Of a stretch of DNA of 64,000 nt, positions 28,404-37,012 are shown one piece after another. Location: contig NZ_BCWB01000005.1 in assembly GCF_001592045.1 (NCBI RefSeq), positions 36,452 to 100,451 on the forward strand, given 5' to 3'. Source of the DNA: Thermobifida fusca NBRC 14071 = JCM 3263 (GTDB lineage Bacteria; Actinomycetota; Actinomycetes; Streptosporangiales; Streptosporangiaceae). A program made the position numbers and the translations under genes. How positions within the stretch are numbered: position 1 is the stretch's first letter; the number at the start of each line of letters is the position of its first letter. The notes under the pieces are model-generated. The model saw only the letters and a program-made list of their open reading frames with translations, was not told the DNA's origin and made no database searches.

Positions 28404-29240
28404 TCACGACCTCCGCTTGCGGAACAGTGCCGCGACCGGGAAGAGCACCGCGAACCCTACAAGCGAGGTGACGACCACCATCACCACGATGCGGGGGTCG
28501 GCGAAACTCTGGGTGGCCACTACGGTGGCCGCCGCAATGTTCCGCTGCGAAGTTCCCAGTCCGAGCACCTCCCGGAACCGGGCATCCGAGCCGCCGAGCA
28601 GGTAGCCGATCCCGAACGCGCCCCCGATAACCAGCAGCGCGGGCAGCAGCGCCCCCTGCACCACCAAGTCGGTGATGGCTGTGGAGTTCGCTAGGACTGT
28701 GGCCGCCACGAGCAGCAGCAGGGCGACCGTCGACGTTTTCGTCAACACGGGCCGCAGCATCTGCTCCCATGTCGGACGCCACTCCCGCAACACCATTCCC
28801 ACCGCGAGCGGCAGCAGCATGGTCACCAGCAGCGGGACCGCGATCGCTCCCGCAGAAACCGTGGTTCCCGACACGAGCAGCGGCACCACGATCGGCATGG
28901 TGAGGACGGTGACCGGCAGCAGCACCACGAGCAGTGCGGTGCTGGAGCCCATCTCCCCTTCCGCGACTTCGGTGAGTTTGATGAGGAACGGCGCCCCGGC
29001 CGCGGTGGCGACGAGCAGCAGCCCGGTTGCTAGCGGCGGGGCGAGCGGCATCAGCCGGGTCACGGCGACGGCGAGCAGCGGCACCAGCACGAAGTTGGCG
29101 GCCACGGCCCGCACCACGCGGGAGGTGGCGCGCAGCCGCTGTACAAGCTCTCTTGCGGGGTTCCCCAATCCCACGGACAGCATGGAGGACACGGAGAACA
29201 CCACGACTGCCGCGTCGATGAGGACGGGGAGAAGACGCAT
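28404..29240 (-). CDS. Bile acid:sodium symporter (BASS) family transporter
   Basis: 278 residues with eight or nine hydrophobic segments and no signal peptide. The start ANFVLVPLLAVAV, the crossover-helix pattern GLGTSQRNIAAATVV near residue 228, and LATGLLLVATAAGAPFLIKL are typical of the BASS/SBF superfamily (ArsB-unlike ten-helix exchangers with broken helices). Its ATG overlaps the sulfatase stop by one base (TGATG), so the two are translationally coupled. A sulfated or organic-acid substrate is a reasonable inference from that neighbour. Confidence 0.8.
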   Translation of the reverse strand: MRLLPVLIDAAVVVFSVSSMLSVGLGNPARELVQRLRATSRVVRAVAANFVLVPLLAVAVTRLMPLAPPLATGLLLVATAAGAPFLIKLTEVAEGEMGSSTALLVVLLPVTVLTMPIVVPLLVSGTTVSAGAIAVPLLVTMLLPLAVGMVLREWRPTWEQMLRPVLTKTSTVALLLLVAATVLANSTAITDLVVQGALLPALLVIGGAFGIGYLLGGSDARFREVLGLGTSQRNIAAATVVATQSFADPRIVVMVVVTSLVGFAVLFPVAALFRKRRS

Positions 29241-30655
29241 CAGTCCGGCTCGCTCACGGCCGGGGCTCCTTCGGTGCGGGGCCGCGGCAGGCCCACGTGG
29301 GTGGTCGGGAAGGGCAGCAGTTCCGCGTCGATCCGCTCCCAGGCTTCCCGCAGTTCGGCGAGCACTTCGGGATGCTGTCCGGCAATATCAGCTCGTTCCC
29401 GGCCGTCCACGGTCACGTCGTAGAGCAGGTGGTAGTCGCCGTAGTGGCGCGGCCAGTTGCCGAGCACGGCGCGGTCCCGCCGGTCACGCAGGTATTTGAA
29501 CCGGCCTCGCCGCAGCGTCCCCTGGTTGGAGGTGCGCCAGAACAGGTCGTGGGCGGGAAAGTCGGCGCCGTCGACCAGCCATGGCAGCAGGTCCACACCG
29601 TCGAGCGGCCAGTCGGGGTGCGGTTCGGTTCCCGCGGCGGCGAGCAGGGTCGCTGTCCAGTCCATGGTGATGACGGGATGGTCGCTCACCTGGTTTCCGG
29701 CTATCGCTTCCGGCCAGGCCACGATGAGCGGGACACGGATGCCGCCTTCGGTGAGGTCGCCTTTCTCCCCCACGAACGGCCAGTTTTTCGACCAGCGTTC
29801 CCCACCGTTGTCGGAGGAGAAAACGACGATAGTGTTGTCGGCGGCCCCGGCCCTGTCGAGAGCGGCCAGGACCTGTCCGATGCCCGCGTCCATGGCTTCC
29901 ACAAGTTCGCCGTATTTAGCGATCGAACCGCCGTCCAGGTGCATCAGCGGGGAGTGCTCCCATCTCTGCTGGTAGCGGCGGCGGATTTCTTGTCCGACTT
30001 CGTGGTCGTCGGGTCCTTCCCACGGCCAGTGGGGCGCGGTGTAGTTGAGTTGCACGTAGAACGGCCGGTTGCGGTGCGCGGTGATGTATTCAGCGGCCCG
30101 CTCGGAGATGATCTCCGTGTAGTAGCCGACTTCCTCAACCGGGGTCTCCCCTTCGTACAGGTCGGCTTTGCCAAGAGTGTCGACGTGTTCGAAGTAGTCG
30201 AGGGCCCCGTCGAAGTTCCCGAAGAAGGTTTCGAAGCCGATCCGCAACGGGCTGTACCACGGCAGCCAGCCGCAGTGCCATTTACCGAACATGGCGGTGG
30301 CGTACCCGGCCTCAACGAGAAGTGAGGAAAGGGTGGGGTGGCCTTCCGGGATGCCGTTTTCCGGGGAACGGGTGACGAGCGGTTCTTCGAGGCCGGCTTG
30401 CAAGCGTCCCGGGTAGCGCCCCGTGTACAGACTGATCCTGGTGGAGGAGCACCAAGGTGATCCCGCATAGCCGTGGGTGAACCGGATGCCTTGGGCGGCC
30501 AGCTGGTCGAGGTTGGGAGTGCGGATAGTGGTGGAACCGTAGCAGCCCAGGTCGGCCCAGCCGAGGTCGTCGGCGAGGATGAACAGGATGTTGGGGGGTT
30601 GGTCGGGCCGTCCCTGGCGAGTGCTTTCGAACGCGCGTTCCCTGTTTCCAGGCAC
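29240..30655 (-). CDS. Sulfatase (arylsulfatase-type, formylglycine-dependent)
   Basis: About 471 residues from a GTG at 30655, six bases after AAGGGAG; a TTG at 30676 would add seven residues. NILFILADDLGWADLGCYGS holds the calcium-binding Asp pair. The formylglycine segment reads WCSSTRISLYTGRYPGR, so the modified Cys is followed by S-S-T-R instead of the usual x-P-x-R. FGKWHCGW and VFSSDNGGERW are the other catalytic/metal regions. No signal peptide is seen, so it is probably cytoplasmic. The substrate is unknown. It is coupled to a BASS transporter that may import the sulfate ester or export the product. Confidence 0.9.
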   Translation of the reverse strand: MPGNRERAFESTRQGRPDQPPNILFILADDLGWADLGCYGSTTIRTPNLDQLAAQGIRFTHGYAGSPWCSSTRISLYTGRYPGRLQAGLEEPLVTRSPENGIPEGHPTLSSLLVEAGYATAMFGKWHCGWLPWYSPLRIGFETFFGNFDGALDYFEHVDTLGKADLYEGETPVEEVGYYTEIISERAAEYITAHRNRPFYVQLNYTAPHWPWEGPDDHEVGQEIRRRYQQRWEHSPLMHLDGGSIAKYGELVEAMDAGIGQVLAALDRAGAADNTIVVFSSDNGGERWSKNWPFVGEKGDLTEGGIRVPLIVAWPEAIAGNQVSDHPVITMDWTATLLAAAGTEPHPDWPLDGVDLLPWLVDGADFPAHDLFWRTSNQGTLRRGRFKYLRDRRDRAVLGNWPRHYGDYHLLYDVTVDGRERADIAGQHPEVLAELREAWERIDAELLPFPTTHVGLPRPRTEGAPAVSEPD

Positions 30656-30669
30656 GGTGACTCCCTTCA

Positions 30670-30710
30670 TTCCCAACTGTCGGTGCCGCCCCGGCTACCC
30701 CGGTTGGGAA
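30670..30710 (-). promoter_or_regulatory. Inverted repeat in the sulfatase leader
   Basis: Eight-bp arms TTCCCAAC/GTTGGGAA enclose a 25-nt spacer just upstream of the sulfatase RBS. It could be a dyad operator or a leader stem controlling translation. Confidence 0.35.
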
Positions 30711-30971
30711 GTGGTATGCGCCGCCACCGTGCAGACTCAGCGGGGCTGCTGATGGAGTGGGCTCGCGGGCTCCGCGGACGGTTTCGCCGCCATCATCCGC
30801 TCGTTGCCACCTGGGATGGGTGCTGGTTTCGCGGCGTTGATTTCTCTCGGGGGTTCTGGTGCGATGGTGGACACTGTTCTTCGGGGAGCCCTGTTTGCGG
30901 ACCATAAGCAACCCACGAGCCGCTGGTGTCCTCCATCGTTGTCGCGTTTGCGGTGTAACCGTTCTGCGAGG

Positions 30972-31409
30972 TTACTGGCCTGCTCGCTTATTTCCGGTGC
31001 AGGGATTCCCCGTAGCGAGGGCCGCGATGAGGAGGAGGCCGCGTCCGGTTTCGGCTTCGACCCATTCGGCCGCGGTGCGCTCGCAGGGGATGCGGGGCGT
31101 GGTGTCGGTGGTGCCGTCGTCGACGACGGCTAAACGCAGCCGGTTGTGGGCGGGCCGGGTGAGGGAGCGCACGACCCGGCCGCCTTCCTGACCGGAGCGG
31201 GTGTGTTCGACAGCGTTGGCGAAGGCTTCGCTGGCGCACAGCTCCACCGCGTCAACGAGGCCGGCGGGCAGGTGCGGGAGTGCGGCCAGGTCAGCGCGGA
31301 TCTCAGAGCGCACCCGGGAAGTGTGGGAGAGGTCGCCGGGGTAGATCCGGCACGGCCAAACCCCCTTCACGGAAGGCGCGGATGGTGGATGATGCGGCAT
31401 CATGGACAT
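30972..31409 (-). CDS. RsbW-like ATP-binding regulatory protein (HATPase_c_2)
   Basis: 145 residues from an ATG at 31409 with AGGAG eleven bases upstream. The GHKL fold is visible: N-box CASEAFANAVEHT, G1-like AVVDDGTTD and G2 GRGLLLIAALA. Such stand-alone ATPases in actinobacteria are anti-sigma or signalling partners encoded beside DUF5753/DUF397 proteins, as here. After the G2 box, the tail (TGNPCTGNKRAGQ) does not resemble the usual WG-containing end, so a C-terminal frameshift or truncation is possible. Confidence 0.75.
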   Translation of the reverse strand: MSMMPHHPPSAPSVKGVWPCRIYPGDLSHTSRVRSEIRADLAALPHLPAGLVDAVELCASEAFANAVEHTRSGQEGGRVVRSLTRPAHNRLRLAVVDDGTTDTTPRIPCERTAAEWVEAETGRGLLLIAALATGNPCTGNKRAGQ

Positions 31410-32037
31410 GTCGGCAACTCCTGTCTGAGAGCGGTTGGTTGCTGGCCACGCTCCGGGGGTGGGGCCAACACCCGCCGGAGCCCTAGCCATGCACGAAGAC
31501 GGGTCGCTGTTCGGATTCGCGGATCGTTCATAGCGGCCACGGACACGGGTGCGGCGTGTCCGATGCTTGCTCGGTGAGGCGGTGCTGCACAGTCCCGCTC
31601 AGAGGTAGAGAACGGCAAGGACGGCGTGGCGGAGAGGTCGAAGCGGTTTCTCGCGGTGTTTCTGGTGTTGGTGACGTTGAACCCGTTGCCACGCGGGAAC
31701 CCAGAAGACCTGGAAATCAGGACAGGAAGATCAAATCTCGTGTGTATCCGAGCACGCGATTACCGACGTCTCTAGACTCCGTTCCTGTCTCGAGCAATCC
31801 GCTGCTCTTCCTCCCGCTGTCCTGATACAGATCTGCCTGATCTACAGCAAGAAGCCGCCGTTCCTGCAAGTAGTTGCTGCTCTCCAGCCATGAGCTTTCT
31901 CCCGCAGCTCGAGAGTGAGATCCCCTCTCGAGATCATTTTTTCACCTACAGTAAAGTGAATGAGAGTTACAAATACAAGTCTCATTTGAGAGTTGTCCAA
32001 GTTGTACCCACATGCGAAGAACAGGCAGGATTCAGGG
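31410..32037. other. Divergent regulatory spacer, about 630 bp
   Basis: No gene is supported. Two copies of GAGAGTT (31962-31968 and 31988-31994, 26 bp apart) precede the helix-turn-helix gene and may be operator half-sites. A terminator hairpin occurs at 31908-31932 (next entry). The remainder is moderately A+T-rich near the start of the downstream gene. Confidence 0.4.
31908..31944 (+). terminator. Orphan intrinsic terminator upstream of the DUF5753 gene
   Basis: CTCGAGAG/CTCTCGAG arms with a 9-nt loop are followed by ATCATTTTTTC on the plus strand. No plus-strand gene precedes it, so it ends either a small RNA or a premature leader transcript of the regulator gene 100 bp downstream. Confidence 0.6.
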
Positions 32038-32892
32038 ATGGACCGCAATCCGACACTCGCCCAGTGGCAGCTCGCGCAGGAACTGAGGCGATTGCGCGGC
32101 GATCGCAAGTTCAGCGAAGTCGTGAAGGCAGCCAGAACCACTGGTGGCAGCCTGGCGAGATGGGAGACGCCGGGAGATCGCGGTGCTGTCCCAGGCCCAG
32201 CCGCGTTAGAGCGCCTTCTCCAGATCTACGGGGCCGAAGACCAACTAGAACGCCTGCTCTCCTTGCGAAAGGAAGCGCGGCAACCAGACCGATGGCAGCC
32301 CTACGGCCTAGAGCGTAGCTACCGGACATACGCGAATATCGAGTCTCAGGCGACCTCGATCGAGTACTACCAATCCCAGATCGTTCCTGGAATTGCCCAA
32401 ACTGAGGCGTATGCTCGCGCGGTGATTGAAGCGACACTCCATCCCAGCAGTGATGTGGACCGCGAGGTCCAGGCCCGAATGGAGCGTCAGCGTGTTCTCT
32501 CAAAGCCGGAGCGTCCCGATCTTTGGTTGATCATCGCCGAAGGAGCTCTTCGGCAACAGGTGGGAACGTCTCAGGTGATGGCAGATCAGATTGACCGACT
32601 GATCGAGTTGTCTCAGGAACCGGGTATCACCTTGCAGGTGTTGCCTTTCACTGCAGGCGCACACGTAGCGATGCGCCTAGCTGGGTTTGTAATCATGAGT
32701 ATTGCTCAACATGGGATCACCACCGTATACATCGAAGGTCAGAACTCAGGCATGTTCTTCACAGACTCAGAAGATCTCGCTGAGTACGGGATGATCTTCA
32801 ACCGGCTCCGCGCAGCTTGTCTGGATGAAGGACGGCCGACTCGTACCCTGCTGGAACGCATTGCACGTGATCATCGGAGAGGAGAAGGGTAA
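32038..32892 (+). CDS. XRE-family regulator with DUF5753 domain
   Basis: 284 residues from an ATG at 32038 with AGGG nearby. A short, rather degenerate helix-turn-helix (residues 5-60; QELRRLRGDRKFSEVVKAAR) is followed by the DUF5753 ligand-like domain. That domain has YRTYANIESQATSIEYYQSQ, VPGIAQTEAYARAVI and LPFTAGAHVAMRLAGFVIM. This is the WhiJ-type regulator found many times in actinomycete genomes, linked to differentiation. It is immediately followed by a DUF397 gene (1-bp spacing) and lies opposite an RsbW-like ATPase. Confidence 0.9.
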   Translation: MDRNPTLAQWQLAQELRRLRGDRKFSEVVKAARTTGGSLARWETPGDRGAVPGPAALERLLQIYGAEDQLERLLSLRKEARQPDRWQPYGLERSYRTYANIESQATSIEYYQSQIVPGIAQTEAYARAVIEATLHPSSDVDREVQARMERQRVLSKPERPDLWLIIAEGALRQQVGTSQVMADQIDRLIELSQEPGITLQVLPFTAGAHVAMRLAGFVIMSIAQHGITTVYIEGQNSGMFFTDSEDLAEYGMIFNRLRAACLDEGRPTRTLLERIARDHRRGEG

Positions 32893-33126
32893 ATGCATCC
32901 TGTTCCTGAGAGCGATTGGTTTAAATCCAGCTATTCCCAAGGTGAAGCTGCCTGTGTCGAAGTTGCTCACCTTCCCACCATCCCCTCCCGCAAGCTCTCA
33001 CACAGTGCTAGCTCGGCGGCTGGGGCGGCGATCCGTGACAGTAAGCATCGGGAACTCGGCTCACTGGTGTTTCCTCACTCCGAGTGGCAGGCGTTCCTCG
33101 ACGCGGTGAAGGAACGCGGTTTCTGA
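32893..33126 (+). CDS. DUF397 domain protein
   Basis: 77 residues. The pattern W-x-K/S-S-x-Y-S near the start (SDWFKSSYSQGEAACVEVA) and RDSKH plus a late FPHSEWQAFLDAVKER match DUF397, small proteins that act with XRE-DUF5753 regulators. The ATG directly abuts the stop of the preceding gene, indicating translational coupling. A role as antagonist of the regulator is known for some WhiJ-system pairs; for this one it is inference. Confidence 0.88.
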   Translation: MHPVPESDWFKSSYSQGEAACVEVAHLPTIPSRKLSHSASSAAGAAIRDSKHRELGSLVFPHSEWQAFLDAVKERGF

Positions 33127-33131
33127 CACCC

Positions 33132-33797
33132 TCACAGAGCTTCCTTCACAGCAATTTTCCTTCCTAATGCTTGCTGTGGTACGGCTATATCTCTGGGGCC
33201 ATGACCGTCCGTGACGATACGTTTGAGGAGGTCGATTATGTAACGAGGATTGTCAGCCCAGTCGTTGGGATCGTTGACGATTCCTGATGCCTTGTCAGTC
33301 TTAAATTGGCAGCGGTCAATAATCCATTCAATTGCGGATCGTGCACCGAGCTGGTAGCGATAGGCTTCTTCCGGGATATTGGGAAGCATAATCCAAGTGT
33401 TGTAGATAATTGTAGAGCGGCCCACCTTTCCCTTTACTCGGGGAAATTCCATCTTGGCAACTCGGTACAGTTCTCTTAGAGGAATTTCCAAAGATCTCGG
33501 TTTTACTTCCTCAAGAATACCACCATAAGGCTCAACTTTTTTATGATTTAGATGCAAATCGGTTGATTTACGTCCAGCCTCAACAAATCCGTAAAAGTTT
33601 TGGACTTTAGGAATGCAAGGAAGAGACTTTTTCAAATCAGACGCAAAAAGATTCCTATATTCAGGAGAGCGAAGAATACTATAAATATAGTAGAAAATTT
33701 CGTCTTTGACTGTGTTAGGATTATTATAAACAGCTCGATGCCCTATTAGAGCAGCATTGGTAATGTTATCTACTCGCTCACATCTTTCATTCCCCAA
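33132..33797 (-). pseudogene. C-terminal fragment of a type ISP restriction-modification enzyme
   Basis: 221 residues from an ATG at 33797. KDEIFYYIYSILRSPEYR, NLFASDLKKSLPCIPKV, AGRKSTDLHLNHKKVEPYGG and ARSAIEWIIDRCQFKTDKAS are landmarks of the specificity/C-terminal region of single-chain type ISP/IIL-like R-M enzymes, usually over 1,000 residues. Everything N-terminal (nuclease, helicase, methylase) is missing here. GC content is clearly below the genome average, and the flanking 33,800-34,080 region is even more A+T-rich. Best read as the stump of a horizontally acquired defence gene. A stand-alone domain cannot be ruled out. Confidence 0.75.
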
Positions 33798-34101
33798 AGT
33801 TTAAACCACTGTCAACGCTTAGATCTCGATAGGTGTATCGAGCAAAGTACAGACCGACACTCTTCGCACCGACAGCAAGAAGATCAGGAACAACATGGGA
33901 ATCAGACAAGATTGACATCTTCTCCAGGAAACACCAATTCAACAATTCGAAACTGCAACCAACAAAATAAAGATTGCAATTAATGATTCATTCATCCCAA
34001 TAGAACAAAAATAAAATTAATCAAAACATTAGAATCAAAACCCGCAACCCACATCAAACATATGGATGTTAACGCAGCACACATACGTGTACTGTGGTGG
34101 C
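33798..34101. other. A+T-rich island, no gene
   Basis: About 300 bp with strongly reduced GC (many AAAATAAAATTAAT-like tracts), in sharp contrast with neighbours. It is the junction between the type ISP fragment and the methylase gene. No tRNA, integrase or direct repeats are apparent. Confidence 0.6.
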
Positions 34102-35742
34102 ATGGACAGGACCGCGCACTCTGCTGACGAACAGTTGGTCACCGCGGCGGACATTGCCCGGCTCGCCAGGGTGACCAGGGCTGCCGTGTCGAACTGGCGG
34201 CGCCGCCACGACGACTTCCCCGCTCCGGTCGCGGGTACCAAGTCCAGCCCGCTGTTCGCACTGTCGCAGGTGCGCGCCTGGCTGGACCGCCAGAACAAGG
34301 GGTACGAGGAATCCGGGGAGGTCCGGCTGTGGCATGCGCTGCGTGCCGAATACCCGGACTCGATGGCCCGGGGGATCTGCGACATTGTCGAAGCGCTGCG
34401 CGACGACGCAGAACGCGACTCTGCTGCCCTGCAGATCGCCCGGGAACTCGCCAAGGAAACCTCGACCACCGAAGTGCTCACCGCCCTGGTGGACCGGCTG
34501 CGCAACTCTCCGCAGCGCGGCGATACCGACACCTCCTCCACGTCCCGCCTGGTGCGGGCCATCACCCAGGTGGCGGGGAAGGACGCGACCAGCGTGTTCG
34601 ACCCGGCGTGCGGACTGGGGTCGCTGCTGCTGGCTGTGGGCGCGCCCGACGCGCAGCGCACCGGACAGGACATCGACCCGCATGCGGCTCGGCTCGCTCA
34701 ACTCCGCGCCGAGCTGGAGTACTCCACGACCGCCGAAGTGCGGGTCGGTGACTCGCTGCGTGCCGATGCCTGGCCGGACCACCGGGTGGAGCTTGTCGTC
34801 TGCGACCCGCCGACCTCCAACGCGGATTGGGGGCGTGAAGAGCTGCTGCTGGACACGCGGTGGGAGCTGGGGCTGCCGCCGCGGGCCGAGGCTGAACTGG
34901 CCTGGCTGCAGCACGCCTACGCGCACACCGCACCCGGCGGGCGGGCCATTGTCGTCATGTCCACGTCGGCCGCCTACCGCCGCACGGGTCGTCGGATCCG
35001 TTCCGAGATGGTGCGGCGTGGCCTGCTCACGGACGTGATCGCGCTTCCCGCCGGGTTGGCGTCCGCGCACTCCCAGCCGGTGCACTTGTGGGTGTTGCGG
35101 CGCCCCACTTCGGAGTCGGATGCCGCCACCGAGGTGCGCATGGTCGACATGTCGGATGCCGACCTGGAAGGGCCGTTGGAGCCTGCAGAGCACCAGCAGG
35201 CCACGGTGCCCTTGATCGACCTGTTGGACGACCTGGTCGACTTGACACCGGCGCACCACATCGTCCAACCGGTTCCCGACCACTTTGCGGAATACCAGGC
35301 AGTCTGCGACGAGCTGCGCGAGGTTCTCGACGCGTTGGCGCAGACCCTGCCCGCGTTGGCGGAAGGGGACCGGGATCTGGGCGGTGCCCAGCTGCGGGTC
35401 GGTGAGCTCATCGACAACGGCCTGGTCGAAGTGGTCGGAGACAAGCTGCGGTCCACCAGCGACCAGTTGGACACCGACTTCCTCAACGGGTTCCTGCGGA
35501 GCGCGGCGAACGTGCGCCGGTCGACGAGCGCCAGCGGCGTGTTCCGCACTGATGCCCGGTCGGCGCGCATGCCGCAGATGGATGTGGCGGAGCAGCGCCG
35601 CTACGGGGAAGTGTTCCGCACGTTGGACGAGTTCGAACGGCAGGCGAAACGCGCGGCGGAACTGGTGTCGCAGACGGTGCGGCTGGCACGTGAAGGCCTC
35701 ACGAACGGGGCCCTGGTACCCACTGATCCGGAGCGGGAGTAG
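34102..35742 (+). CDS. N6-adenine DNA methylase-like protein with N-terminal HTH
   Basis: 546 residues from an ATG at 34102; an earlier in-frame ATG at 34066 lies in A+T-rich DNA. The N-terminal 60 residues form a helix-turn-helix (VTAADIARLARVTRAAVSNW, then RRRHDDFPAP). A type I HsdM-like methylase core follows: motif I FDPACGLGSLLLAVG and motif IV VCDPPTSNADWG, with Asp in place of the usual Asn of N/D-PPY/F. The C-terminal 150 residues are helical. No HsdR or HsdS gene is adjacent. It could be an orphan regulatory methylase or a non-methylating homologue. It ends at a strong terminator. Confidence 0.75.
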   Translation: MDRTAHSADEQLVTAADIARLARVTRAAVSNWRRRHDDFPAPVAGTKSSPLFALSQVRAWLDRQNKGYEESGEVRLWHALRAEYPDSMARGICDIVEALRDDAERDSAALQIARELAKETSTTEVLTALVDRLRNSPQRGDTDTSSTSRLVRAITQVAGKDATSVFDPACGLGSLLLAVGAPDAQRTGQDIDPHAARLAQLRAELEYSTTAEVRVGDSLRADAWPDHRVELVVCDPPTSNADWGREELLLDTRWELGLPPRAEAELAWLQHAYAHTAPGGRAIVVMSTSAAYRRTGRRIRSEMVRRGLLTDVIALPAGLASAHSQPVHLWVLRRPTSESDAATEVRMVDMSDADLEGPLEPAEHQQATVPLIDLLDDLVDLTPAHHIVQPVPDHFAEYQAVCDELREVLDALAQTLPALAEGDRDLGGAQLRVGELIDNGLVEVVGDKLRSTSDQLDTDFLNGFLRSAANVRRSTSASGVFRTDARSARMPQMDVAEQRRYGEVFRTLDEFERQAKRAAELVSQTVRLAREGLTNGALVPTDPERE

Positions 35743-35780
35743 TCGCCCCGCCCTGTGCGGGTGGACACGGCCCATTGGGT

Positions 35781-35830
35781 AAGCGCTCTCCGCGGTCTTC
35801 TCGGCTGGGAAGGCCGCGGGGGCGCTTTTC
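35781..35830 (+). terminator. Terminator of the methylase gene
   Basis: Arms AAGCGC...CCGCGG and CCGCGG...GCGCTT form a long imperfect stem, 38 bp after the stop and followed by TTTCTG. It separates the methylase from convergent moaA. Confidence 0.7.
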
Positions 35831-35879
35831 TGTTGCGTGGGCACCCCGGCCGGGGTGCGCCGGTGTCTGCGCGGAGTGG

Positions 35880-36869
35880 TCAGCCGCCGATCGCGGACAT
35901 GGGGCGGCTCGGCTGCAGGAAACTGGGGTCGTTGATGCCGTGGCCGGGCAGTTTCGTGGCGACGGCGGCCCGCCATCGTTCGGCGAGTTCGGTGTCGCTC
36001 GCGCCCGCGCGCAGCGGGCCGCGCAGGTCGGATTCTTCGCGGGCGAACAGGCAGTTGCGGACTTGACCGTCCGCGGTGAGCCGCACCCGGTTGCAGGCTC
36101 CGCAGAACGGGCGGGTCACGGAGGCGATCACGCCGACGGTGGCCGGGCCGCCGTCGACCAGGAACAGTTCTGCGGGGGCGCTGCCGCGCTGGGCGGTGTC
36201 TGCCGGGGTGAGGGTGTAGGCCTGGCTGAGCCGGTCCAGGATCTCGTCGGCGGTGACCATGGTGGCGCGCTGCCAGCGGTGCTGGGCGTCGAGCGGCATC
36301 TGTTCGATGAACCGCAACTGGTAGCCGTGTTCCAGGCAGTAGGCGAGCAGGTCGGGTGCTTCGTGGTCGTTGATGCCGCGCATGAGGACCGCGTTGACTT
36401 TGACCGGGGTGAGTCCGGCGTGTGCGGCCGCGGCGAGCCCGGCGAGCACGTCGTCCAGCCGTCGGCGGCGGGTGAGTTTTTCGAAGGTGTCGGCGTCCAC
36501 CGTGTCCAGGGAGACGTTGACCCGGTCCAGGCCTGCCTCGGCAAGGGCGGGGGCGAGCCGGGCGAGGCCGATCCCGTTCGTGGTAAGCGCTATCCGCGGG
36601 CGGGGTTCCAGGGCGGCGGTGGCGGCGACGATGCCGGGCAGGCCGCGGCGCAGCAGCGGCTCCCCGCCGGTGAACCGCACTTCACGGATCCCCAGCAGGG
36701 TGACCCCGATCCGGATGAGGCGGACCACTTCGTCGTCGGTGAGCAGCTCCGGCGCGGGCAGCCAGTCCAGTCCTTCCGGCGGCATGCAGTAGGTGCACCG
36801 CAGGTTGCAGCGGTCGGTGAGGGAGACGCGCAGGTCGGTGGCGACCCTGCCGTAGGAGTCGGACAGCAC
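35880..36869 (-). CDS. moaA: GTP 3-prime,8-cyclase (molybdenum cofactor biosynthesis)
   Basis: About 329 residues. The radical-SAM cluster motif CNLRCTYCMPPEG is at residue 21 onward, the second 4Fe-4S site FCGACNRVRLTADG plus NCLF is near residue 256, and the essential GG ends the protein. MoaA converts GTP to 3-prime,8-cyclo-GTP, the first Moco step. The GTG at 36869 has AGGAGG eight bases upstream and is preferred to the GTG at 36878, which sits right on that RBS. mobA lies 14 kb away. Confidence 0.95.
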   Translation of the reverse strand: MLSDSYGRVATDLRVSLTDRCNLRCTYCMPPEGLDWLPAPELLTDDEVVRLIRIGVTLLGIREVRFTGGEPLLRRGLPGIVAATAALEPRPRIALTTNGIGLARLAPALAEAGLDRVNVSLDTVDADTFEKLTRRRRLDDVLAGLAAAAHAGLTPVKVNAVLMRGINDHEAPDLLAYCLEHGYQLRFIEQMPLDAQHRWQRATMVTADEILDRLSQAYTLTPADTAQRGSAPAELFLVDGGPATVGVIASVTRPFCGACNRVRLTADGQVRNCLFAREESDLRGPLRAGASDTELAERWRAAVATKLPGHGINDPSFLQPSRPMSAIGG

Positions 36870-37012
36870 CGGGGTCACCTCCTCGGAAGCGGCGGCTGGG
36901 CCCCTCTACCTTAGACAGCCCGCTGGCGGCGCACACGTGGGCGGTGGTTGGGGTGGAATGCCCCGTTATCGTCGGTGGGCGACAAGGCACGGACAACAGG
37001 AAGGGGCGTGGC

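Noticed and set aside
31630..31720. tRNA-like stretch (GGAGAGGTCGAAG ... GGGAACCC)
   Set aside because: No cloverleaf with anticodon stem and T-arm could be formed; resemblance is local.
34069..35976. 635-codon minus-strand frame
   Set aside because: Antisense to the methylase; composition is Arg/His/Pro-rich and no motifs.
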